Origin: JBNJGB01 sp051747385
Lineage (GTDB): Bacteria > Myxococcota_A > UBA9042 > PHBI01 > JACKFB01
Length of the DNA: 64,000 bases
Assembly (NCBI GenBank): GCA_051747385.1
Contig: JBNJGB010000001.1
Coordinates: forward strand, 62,001-126,000
Direction of reading: 5' to 3'
Shown piece by piece: positions 15,739 through 23,042 of the stretch. The notes below the pieces were generated by a model. That model did no database searches and was not told where the DNA came from. It saw only the letters and a list, made by a program, of their open reading frames with translations. Every line of letters starts with the position of its first letter. Within the stretch, counting starts at the first letter, position 1. The translations under genes and the position numbers were made by a program.

Positions 15739-17607
15739 ATGGCCCAAGACAACTCCTCCATCTCGTTCAGCATCTACCACGCCGGCAAGCTGGTGAGGGA
15801 GGTCGACTTCGACCGCCCCATCATCAACGTCGGCAAGCTGTCCACCTCGAACCTGCGCCTGGAGGACGACAACGTCTCCCGCAAGCACGCCGTCCTCGAG
15901 CGGCGTGAGAACGGCGAGTGGCGTATCACCGACCTGGGCTCGACGAACGGGACCCTGGTCAACGGCAAGCAGGTGACACAGGCCGTCCTGCGCGACGGCG
16001 ACCGGGTACTGCTGGGCAACACCACCCTCGTGCCGCACCTGAGCGAGGAGGCCCGCGCGGCCGCAGCCACGGCCGCCGGCGGAGAGGCCGGCGGTGCTCC
16101 GATCTCCCGCCCCATGGAGGAGATCCAGGGCCTGGGCGAGACGACATTCTACGAGGACGAGGGCGAAAGGCGCGAGGGCGAGACGCAGGCTCTCGAGATC
16201 GCCCTGCTCTGGGGCGAGACGGTCCTGTCCATCGAGCACTTCACCCGGCCCGAGCCGGTCTGGGTCGGCGAGAAGCCCGGCAGCCGCTTCACCCTGCCGC
16301 AGGAGGTCCTGGGCACCGACTCCTATCCGCTCATCGAGGTGAAGCACGGCAAGTTCGCCCTGAACCTGTCGAACCAGACGCTCCAGGGCGACGTCCTCAT
16401 CGACGGCAGCGTCATGCCCCTCGGCGAGCTCGCCAAGGAAGGCCGCCTCGACAATCAGTACCTGCTCATCGAGGGTCCGATGCGTGCCCGCCTCCGGGTG
16501 GGCGACTTCATCCTGCTGGTGAGCTACGGGCCCATGCCCGAGCGGCCGCGTGTGAGCCCGCTGGCCTCGGTCGACTACACCCCGCACATCTACATCGCCC
16601 TGTCGGCGATCCTCCACATCGCCTTCCTCGTGTTCCTCAGCCTGATGCCCGAGGAGCAGCTCCGCACGTCGATGGACCCCCGCGCGCGGGCCAAGAAGCT
16701 CATCGACGTCATCAAGGTCTCCGAGGAGGAGGAGCAGGAAGAGGAGGAGCTCGAGGAGGAGGAGGTCGAGCCCGAGCCCGGCGAGGGCGAGGACGAGATG
16801 GCCGTGGCCGACACGGAGATCGAGCAGGAGATGAAGCAGCCCCAGGACAGCCTGGTGGACAAGCTTCGGCCCCAGGATCGGCAGCAGAAGCCCGACCTGT
16901 CGGACCTCTCTCCGGAGGAGCGGCAGGAGAAGGCACGCGAGATGGCCGCGACGGCAGGCGCCGCCAAGACCCTGGGCGAGGAGTCGGAGCTCCTCGACTC
17001 CCTGTTGTCCTCCGACCAGCAGCCCATGTTGATGGACGGCAAGCGCATCACCGCCCTGACGTCCACGGCGGATGACGCGGATCCCATGGCGGGGGGCGGC
17101 GCCATCGATCCCTTCGGCGGCGGCACCCTGGCGGCGGGCTCCGGAGGCTTCGCGGGCACCGGATCCGTGGGCGGCGGCCCGGGCGGAGAGGGCGGCCCGG
17201 CCGTGGCCGGCCTCGGCAAGGAGGGCGGCCGCGACCTGAACGACATCCAGATGAGGGAGCGCGACATCAAGCCTGTGGCCATCGCCTCCAAAGCGACGGT
17301 CAGCGGACGCCTCGACCGGAAGACCGTCCAGCAGATCATCCGCCGCAACATGAGCGGCATCAAGTGGTGCTACCAGGACGCGCTCCAGCGCAACCGCCGC
17401 CTGCGCGGCAAGGTGGCGCTCGTCTTCAACATCCTCCCCAACGGGCGGGTACAGGGTGAGAAGGCCGTGGCGCAGGGAGGCTCCATCAACGACGCCGAGA
17501 TGCTCCGCTGCATCCAGCGGAAGATCGGCCGGCTCCGCTTCCCCAAGCCGAAGGGGGCCGGCGGACTGGTCAAGGTGTCCTACCCCGTCATCCTGAAGAC
17601 CCGCTGA
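15739..17607 (+). CDS. FHA domain - transmembrane - AgmX/PglI-type TonB-like protein (GltG/PglI-like)
   Basis: A 622-residue inner-membrane protein. The N-terminal cytoplasmic FHA domain (about 8-95) has VGKLSTSNLRLEDDNVSRKH and ITDLGSTNGTLVNG, i.e. the phosphothreonine-binding G-R/K-S-N-H/SxxNG pattern. A single membrane helix IYIALSAILHIAFLVFLSLM lies at about 284-303. An acidic linker and a Gly-rich segment follow, then a periplasmic C-terminal domain (about 520-622: IIRRNMSGIKWCYQDALQRN ... GKVALVFNILPNGRV ... KVSYPVILK) of the AgmX/PglI TonB-like family. This is the domain order of Myxococcus GltG (PglI), which links cytoplasm to outer membrane in the gliding complex. AGGAG lies 9 nt before the ATG. 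The stop overlaps the next start (TGATG). Confidence 0.9.
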   Translation: MAQDNSSISFSIYHAGKLVREVDFDRPIINVGKLSTSNLRLEDDNVSRKHAVLERRENGEWRITDLGSTNGTLVNGKQVTQAVLRDGDRVLLGNTTLVPHLSEEARAAAATAAGGEAGGAPISRPMEEIQGLGETTFYEDEGERREGETQALEIALLWGETVLSIEHFTRPEPVWVGEKPGSRFTLPQEVLGTDSYPLIEVKHGKFALNLSNQTLQGDVLIDGSVMPLGELAKEGRLDNQYLLIEGPMRARLRVGDFILLVSYGPMPERPRVSPLASVDYTPHIYIALSAILHIAFLVFLSLMPEEQLRTSMDPRARAKKLIDVIKVSEEEEQEEEELEEEEVEPEPGEGEDEMAVADTEIEQEMKQPQDSLVDKLRPQDRQQKPDLSDLSPEERQEKAREMAATAGAAKTLGEESELLDSLLSSDQQPMLMDGKRITALTSTADDADPMAGGGAIDPFGGGTLAAGSGGFAGTGSVGGGPGGEGGPAVAGLGKEGGRDLNDIQMRERDIKPVAIASKATVSGRLDRKTVQQIIRRNMSGIKWCYQDALQRNRRLRGKVALVFNILPNGRVQGEKAVAQGGSINDAEMLRCIQRKIGRLRFPKPKGAGGLVKVSYPVILKTR

Positions 17608-18491
17608 TGGACACCTTTCGACGCCCCGCTCGTGTGGTTCTCGTAGCCCTCGCCCTGGCCTTCGCCGCCGGGGGCTGCGACAAAGCCAGGACCGACGCCA
17701 TCTCGCTGGTGAACCAGGGGGTCCGCGCCCTGGAGCGCGGTGACGTGGGCACCGCCAGGACCCAGTTCGCCCGGGCGGCCCGCCTGGACCCGGACAACGC
17801 CGCGGCCCACTACCACCTGGGCCTGGTCCGAGCCTATCACGAGGACGATCCTGGGCAGGCCGTGGTGCACTTCGAGACGGCCGAGCGGCTGTCCCCAGAA
17901 GATCCGGAGGTGCTCTACCAGCTCGGTCGCCTGAAGGTGGAGCTGGGCTCCCCCGAGGAAGGCCTGAAGTACCTGGGCCGAGCGATCGATATCGATCCGA
18001 ACCACGCGGGCGCCTGGTACTATCGCGGCCGGAGCCACGCGGAGCTGGAGGATCTCGACGATGCCGACGACGCCTGGCGCGAGGCCGTCGGCATCGACCC
18101 GAAGGACGCCCGCCCGTTCCTGGCCCTGGCCGAGCTGTACGAGACCCAGGGCCACGACGAGTCCGCCCGAGGCGTCTACGAGGCCGGTCTCCGCCACAAC
18201 CCGGCGAGCGCAGACCTCCTGAACGGCCTGGGCGTCCTGGAGCTCCGACACGGGCGGGCCGAGGCGGCCATCGACCACCTCACCGACGCCCTGTCGCGCG
18301 CCCCCAACGCCACGGACGTGGTCTTCAACCTGGCCTTCGCGCACGCGCAGGCGGGCCAGACCAAGAAGGCCATCGGCTACCTGAGCGCCTTCCTGAAGAG
18401 CGCCGACCCGGTGAACAACAAGACGAACATCCAGGTCGCCCGCGCCCTGCGGGACACGCTCTCCACCGAACGCCGCCAGAAGCAGCGTTGA
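17607..18491 (+). CDS. TPR lipoprotein of the Glt-like cluster
   Basis: A 294-residue lipoprotein: MDTFRRPARVVLVALALAFA followed by lipobox AGGC (Cys24). The mature part is seven or eight canonical TPRs (AAAHYHLGLVRAYHEDDPGQ; VLYQLGRLKVELGSPEEGLK; AWYYRGRSHAELEDLDDADD; DLLNGLGVLELRHGRAEAAI). It starts at the FHA-TonB stop codon (TGATG), which implies coupling. In Myxococcus a TPR outer-membrane lipoprotein (GltE/AglT) belongs to the same complex, and this protein could be the true counterpart in place of the 13908 gene. PilW/PilF-like pilotins have a similar design, but no pilus genes are nearby. Confidence 0.85.
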   Translation: MDTFRRPARVVLVALALAFAAGGCDKARTDAISLVNQGVRALERGDVGTARTQFARAARLDPDNAAAHYHLGLVRAYHEDDPGQAVVHFETAERLSPEDPEVLYQLGRLKVELGSPEEGLKYLGRAIDIDPNHAGAWYYRGRSHAELEDLDDADDAWREAVGIDPKDARPFLALAELYETQGHDESARGVYEAGLRHNPASADLLNGLGVLELRHGRAEAAIDHLTDALSRAPNATDVVFNLAFAHAQAGQTKKAIGYLSAFLKSADPVNNKTNIQVARALRDTLSTERRQKQR

Positions 18492-18544
18492 TGCGCCCCG
18501 ACCGGGGTGTCGGCCGCTCCGTGTCCCGAAGCTGAGGACGCACC

Positions 18545-20641
18545 GTGGAGAGCTGGTACCGGATCCAGTCGGCCCTCATCGCGGCGATCATCTGCTTCGC
18601 GCTGGCGACGCACGTCCTCCTCCGGGAGCGGCGGAACGTGCTGTGGCGTCGCTTCGCCTGGTTCAACCTGAACCTGGTGGCCTGGTTCCTGGTGGACGCC
18701 CTCGCCCTGTCCGAGGCCCTGGGGCCCCGCCTGGGCGACTCGGTCCGCGGCGTCGTGGCCAGCTTCCTCCCGGCCACGGTCATCTCGTTCTTCGTCAGCT
18801 TCGCGGCCGAGTCCAGCCGCCGCGCCGCCGGGCTGAGGCGCTTCGCGCAGCTGCTGAGCCTGTTGCTGTTCTCGTCGATGATCGTCGGCTGGCCGGCGCC
18901 GCTGCGCGTGCGCCAGTGGGTCCTGTTCGCTTCCCTGGCCGTGAGCCTGGCGCTGGCCTTGGGCCAGCTCGTGCTGCGCTATCGGGACCTGGAGTCGCGG
19001 GTGGACCGTGTACGCCTGAAGTACGTGACCATCGCCGGCGCGGCGGTGTTCTCGCTCCTGCTGCTGGAGTACGTACCGAACCTCCAGGTGGCCTTCGCAG
19101 GCAACATCCTGACGGCCCTGTACATGTTCTTTTTGTTCCAGGTCGTCACCCGGCGCCGGATCATCGACGTCTTCGAGTTCCTGGGCCGCTTCGTCGTCCT
19201 GGGCGGCTTCGGCATCGTCCTGAGCCTCATCTATGTGCTGCTGGTGGGCTGGTGGCGCCACGACTTCGGCCTGTTCCTGTTCAACACGGCCATCGCCAGC
19301 GTGGTCATCCTCATCCTCTTCGATCCCCTGCGGGCCCTCGTGGAGGAGCGACTCAACCAGGTGGTCTTCCGGGAGAAGTTCGAGTTCACCGACAAGATCG
19401 ACCGGCTGCGGGGCATCCTGGCCAACGTCATCGACGTGTCGCGGCTGGCGGATCTCATCCTCGACCACCTGGAGCGCTCCCGCCGCGTGACGCACGCGGG
19501 CATCTACCTTTTCGACGAGGACGGCCTCGCCTACACCCGCCTGGGCTACGTCGGCACGGAGCCCCCGGCGCGCGTGGACGCCATCAAGGCCCGTCCGTTC
19601 CTCGGCCGCCTGCTCGACCACAAGCTCCTTGTCATCGAGAACCTCGAGGCCGAGCGGAGCGAGCTCGTGAAGCGCGGCTCGGTGGAGGACCAGGCCCGGG
19701 TGGAGGTCCTGGACGCGATCCTCCAGACCATGAACGACCTGCAGTCCGCGCTGTCCGTGGGGCTCATCAGCGACGATCAGCTCCTCGGCTTCCTGGACAT
19801 CAAGGACGAGCGCCTCCGCGAGGCCTACGCCACCGACGAGATCAAGGCGCTGGTGGGCCTGGCCGCGCAGGCGAGCATCACCATCGAGAACTCCCGGCAC
19901 TTCGACCGCATCCGGGAGCGTGATCGCCTCGCCGCCCTGGGCCAGATGGCCGCGGGCCTCGCGCACGAGATCCGCAACCCCCTGGGCTCCATCAAGGGCG
20001 CCGCCCAGCTGTTGACCGAAGAGTCGGCCGACGAGCCGAGCCCCTTCCTCGAGGTCATCACGGAGGAGGTGAACCGCCTCGACGGGGTGGTGAGCCAGTT
20101 CCTCACCTACGCCCGGCCCTTCAAGGGGGGCGGCGAACAGGTGGACGTGAACCACGTCCTGGAGCGGACCCTGACCCTGCTGAAGGCGGACGAGCACGCC
20201 TGCACCATCGAGTTCGTCGGGGCGCCGAACCTCCCGGAGCTTCGATCCGATCCGGAGCTGCTCCGCCAGGTGGCGCTGAACCTGGCCCGGAACGCGGTCG
20301 AGGCCATGGGCGACGAGGGGGGCCGCCTGACCATCGCCACCGGCCTCACGCGACGACGGGCGCGGGCCGACGCGCGGGAACCGGGGCCGGTGGGGCACCG
20401 GAGCTTCGTCTGGATCCGCTTCGAGGACGAGGGCCCCGGCATCCCACCCGAGGTCATGGAGCGGCTGTTCATCCCCTTCTACACGACCAAGCCCCACGGG
20501 ACCGGCCTCGGCCTGGCCATCTGCCAGCGCATCATCCGCAGCCTGGGCGGCACCATCGAGGTGACGTCTCGTGTCGGCGAGGGCACCACGTTCACGCTCT
20601 ACCTCCCGGTGACCGAGGCCGGGCGGAGCACGGCGGCCTGA
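18545..20641 (+). CDS. membrane histidine kinase, orphan, GAF + HisKA + HATPase
   Basis: A 698-residue sensor kinase. Residues 1 to ~280 hold seven or eight hydrophobic helices (e.g. FLLFQ-flanked ILTALYMFFLFQVV, FGIVLSLIYVLLVGWW), resembling the N-terminal domain of PrsK/7TM-type kinases. A GAF-like domain follows (HAGIYLFDEDGLAYTRLGYV to ASITIENSRHFD). The H-box is HEIRNPLGSIKGAAQLL with His474, then N-box NLARNAVEAM, G1 DEGPGIP and G2 GTGLGLAI, all intact. No response regulator is adjacent. The GTG start at 18545 has GAGGA 6 nt upstream and is 53 bases after the TPR lipoprotein, so it may belong to the same transcript. The kinase core is of the NtrB/AtoS type, whose partners are often sigma-54 activators. 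Confidence 0.9.
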   Translation: MESWYRIQSALIAAIICFALATHVLLRERRNVLWRRFAWFNLNLVAWFLVDALALSEALGPRLGDSVRGVVASFLPATVISFFVSFAAESSRRAAGLRRFAQLLSLLLFSSMIVGWPAPLRVRQWVLFASLAVSLALALGQLVLRYRDLESRVDRVRLKYVTIAGAAVFSLLLLEYVPNLQVAFAGNILTALYMFFLFQVVTRRRIIDVFEFLGRFVVLGGFGIVLSLIYVLLVGWWRHDFGLFLFNTAIASVVILILFDPLRALVEERLNQVVFREKFEFTDKIDRLRGILANVIDVSRLADLILDHLERSRRVTHAGIYLFDEDGLAYTRLGYVGTEPPARVDAIKARPFLGRLLDHKLLVIENLEAERSELVKRGSVEDQARVEVLDAILQTMNDLQSALSVGLISDDQLLGFLDIKDERLREAYATDEIKALVGLAAQASITIENSRHFDRIRERDRLAALGQMAAGLAHEIRNPLGSIKGAAQLLTEESADEPSPFLEVITEEVNRLDGVVSQFLTYARPFKGGGEQVDVNHVLERTLTLLKADEHACTIEFVGAPNLPELRSDPELLRQVALNLARNAVEAMGDEGGRLTIATGLTRRRARADAREPGPVGHRSFVWIRFEDEGPGIPPEVMERLFIPFYTTKPHGTGLGLAICQRIIRSLGGTIEVTSRVGEGTTFTLYLPVTEAGRSTAA

Positions 20642-20744
20642 CGCGCGGCCACGCCTGGAATGATGCGGCCCGTGCCCTGGTTCTACGGGGTCGAAGCAGA
20701 CGAGCTCCGGTGCGTGGACAACAGTGAGTCGAGGAGGGAGAGCC

Positions 20745-22223
20745 ATGCGAACGGACGGACAGACACGAGGCGGGCGAGGGGTCGTCTCCCGGACCGCCGC
20801 GACGGTGCTGGCCCTCTGCCTGGTGGCGCTCGCGCCGACGGGACTCGCGGCGCCACCCGAGAAGCTGTGGACGGAGCAGAGCCACGCGGAGCCGCTGGAT
20901 CCGGACGCCCCGGTGAGAATGAGCGCATTCTCGCGCCTCGCCGAGGACCTGTCCCCGGCTGTGCTCTACATCAACGTGGTGAAGGCGAGCGGGGCCTCGC
21001 ACCACCCCTTCGGGCCCATGTTCGGCCGAGGAGGCGGGCGCCCGGTCGCCGGCCTGGGCAGCGGCTTCGTGATCCACGAGGACGGCCTGGCGCTCACCAA
21101 CCATCATGTGATCGACAGCGCCCGGCAGATCGAGGTGAAGCTCCAGGACGGCTCGACCTACGACGCCGAGGTGGTGGGGAGCTATCCCCAGCTGGACGTG
21201 GCGCTGCTCCGCTTCGACCCGAAGGACAAGCTCCACGTGGCCCCGCTGGGTGACTCGGCCGGGCTCCAGATCGGCGAGTGGATCGTAGCGATCGGCAACC
21301 CGTTCGGCCTGAGCCACTCCGTGACCGCGGGCATCGTGAGCGCCCTCGGCCGGCGCGAGGTACAGCCGGGCCGCCGCCCGATGTACGCCAACTTCATCCA
21401 GACGGACGCCAGCATCAACCCGGGCAACTCCGGCGGCCCGCTCATCAACATCCGCGGCGAGGTCGTGGGCATCAACACCGCCATCAACGCCGCGGGCCAG
21501 GGGATCGGCTTCGCCGTGCCCATCAACATGGTGAAGACCATCCTGCCCCAGCTCGCGGAGGGGGAGGTCCACCGATCCTACCTCGGAGTGAAGATCGGCC
21601 CCGTCAACGAGGCCCTGGCGAAGCAGGTGGGCCTGGATCACCCCATGGGCGCCGTGGTGCACGAGGTCGTGCAGGGCTTCGCCGCCGATCGCGCCGGCCT
21701 CCGCCCCGGAGACGTGATCACCCACTGGGACGAGGAGCCCCTGGAGCACTGGGAGGATCTGTCCTGGGTCGCGTCCACCTGGGGCACCGACGACCCGGTG
21801 GACATCGAGGTCCGCCGGGGACACGACACGAAGAACATGACCCTGCGCCTGTCCGAGTTCCCCGGCGAGCAGTCGGCCTCGTCGAAGGCCCGCCGAGCGC
21901 CGAGGCAGCACCGAGCGCCCGACGACGACAGCGCCGTGCTCGGCGAGATCGGGATACAGGTGAGCGAGATCCCCACGCGGATGCGCCGACAGCTCCGGAT
22001 GGAGCAGGGCCACGGCGTGCTCATCCGCGACGTGGACCGCGGCAGTCCCGCCGCCATGGCCGGCATGAAGCCCGGAGACGTGCTGCTCCAGGTGAACTAC
22101 GAGGACGTCACGGGGGGCGTGGCCGACTTCGAGGCGAAGGTGGAGGCCGTGGCCTCGGGCGAGGTCCTGAGCTTCCTCGTCCGCCGGGGCGACCGGCAGA
22201 TCTTCATGGCGTTCGACCGCTGA
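20745..22223 (+). CDS. HtrA/DegP-type periplasmic serine protease
   Basis: A 492-residue Do-family protease. A signal peptide ends near PTGLAA (residue ~36). The trypsin-like domain has His121 (LTNHHVID), Asp151 (LDVALLRF) and Ser229 (GNSGGPLIN), a complete triad. Two PDZ domains follow: the first from about residue 290 (YLGVKIGPVNEALAKQVGLD ... GLRPGDVITHWDEEPL), the second from about 400 (GIQVSEIPTRMRRQLRMEQG ... AGMKPGDVLLQVN). The ATG at 20745 has GAGGAGGGAG upstream. Such enzymes degrade or refold misfolded envelope proteins. A segment before the first strand (HHPFGPMFGRGGGRPVAGLG) corresponds to the Q-linker or LA-loop region. A terminator follows at 22251. Confidence 0.93.
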   Translation: MRTDGQTRGGRGVVSRTAATVLALCLVALAPTGLAAPPEKLWTEQSHAEPLDPDAPVRMSAFSRLAEDLSPAVLYINVVKASGASHHPFGPMFGRGGGRPVAGLGSGFVIHEDGLALTNHHVIDSARQIEVKLQDGSTYDAEVVGSYPQLDVALLRFDPKDKLHVAPLGDSAGLQIGEWIVAIGNPFGLSHSVTAGIVSALGRREVQPGRRPMYANFIQTDASINPGNSGGPLINIRGEVVGINTAINAAGQGIGFAVPINMVKTILPQLAEGEVHRSYLGVKIGPVNEALAKQVGLDHPMGAVVHEVVQGFAADRAGLRPGDVITHWDEEPLEHWEDLSWVASTWGTDDPVDIEVRRGHDTKNMTLRLSEFPGEQSASSKARRAPRQHRAPDDDSAVLGEIGIQVSEIPTRMRRQLRMEQGHGVLIRDVDRGSPAAMAGMKPGDVLLQVNYEDVTGGVADFEAKVEAVASGEVLSFLVRRGDRQIFMAFDR

Positions 22224-22250
22224 TCCACACCGCGGATCTTGATCCGAAGA

Positions 22251-22287
22251 GCAGGCCCCCGCTCGGGAGCCTGCCCTTTCTTCTTCG
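22251..22287 (+). terminator. rho-independent terminator after the HtrA-type gene
   Basis: GCAGGC-CCCC / GGGA-GCCTGC hairpin (22251-22274), loop GCTC, followed by CCTTTCTTCTT. The T-rich side is on the + strand, so it serves the protease gene. It lies between two convergent genes. Confidence 0.7.
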
Positions 22288-22302
22288 TCGGAGCGGTGTC
22301 CG

Positions 22303-22950
22303 CTACGACTGGGGGACCTTCTCCCAGTCGGCCATGAACTTGTCGAGGCCGGCGGCGGTCAGCGGGTGCTTGAACAGCTTGTCCAGCACTCCGTGGGGGA
22401 TGGTCGCCACGTGGGCCCCCAGGCGGCTGGCCTCGGTCACGTGCTGCGGGTGCCGCACGGAGGCGACGAGCACCTGGGTCTCGAAGCCGTACTGGTCGAA
22501 CATGGTGAGGATCTCCTCGATGAGGCGCATGCCGTCGGAGGAGATGTCGTCCAGGCGCCCCACGAACGGGCTGACATAGGTGGCGCCGGCCTTGGCGGCC
22601 AGCAGGGCCTGGGTCGGGCTGAAGCAGAGGGTGACGTTCGTGGCGATGCCCTCGTCGTAGCAGGTGCGGCACGCCCGGAGGCCGTCCGGGGTCAGCGGCA
22701 GCTTGACCACGACGTTATCGCCGTAGCCCGCCAGCTCGCGCGCCTGGCCCATCATCTCGTCGTAGGTGACCGTGGTCACCTCGAGGCTCACCGGACCCGG
22801 GACCACCTCCAGGATCTCGTGGATCACCGTGCCGAAGGGCTTGCCGGTCTTGGCGACGAGCGACGGGTTCGTCGTCACGCCGTCACAGATGCCCATGGAC
22901 AGGGCGTCCTTGATCTCGTCGATGTCCGCGCTGTCGATGAAGAACTTCAC
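22303..22950 (-). CDS. tal: transaldolase (TalC-type)
   Basis: A 215-residue small transaldolase of the pentose phosphate pathway. It starts KFFIDSADIDEIKDALSMGI and has GVTTNPSLVAK, the Schiff-base Lys83 in NVVVKLPLT, and the end RHPQHVTEASRLGAHVATIP. The protein resembles Bacillus TalC. At the positions that separate transaldolase from fructose-6-phosphate aldolase it has Glu57 (SLEVTT) and Phe129 (VSPFVGR), the transaldolase forms as I recall them (FSA has Gln and Tyr). It converges on the HtrA-type gene and is a likely single-gene unit. Confidence 0.92.
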   Translation of the reverse strand: MKFFIDSADIDEIKDALSMGICDGVTTNPSLVAKTGKPFGTVIHEILEVVPGPVSLEVTTVTYDEMMGQARELAGYGDNVVVKLPLTPDGLRACRTCYDEGIATNVTLCFSPTQALLAAKAGATYVSPFVGRLDDISSDGMRLIEEILTMFDQYGFETQVLVASVRHPQHVTEASRLGAHVATIPHGVLDKLFKHPLTAAGLDKFMADWEKVPQS

Positions 22951-23042
22951 GTAGGGCTCCTCCCAGGGTCTCGTGGCCTGCGTCGCGCCCGCTCATAGCC
23001 CACGGGCGGAGCTGGTTCAAGGTAGGCGCGTCCGGGCGTGCG

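Noticed and set aside
20642..20744. Sigma-E-type promoter before the HtrA-type gene
   Set aside because: A GGAAT-like -35 is present but no matching -10 at proper spacing; not supportable.
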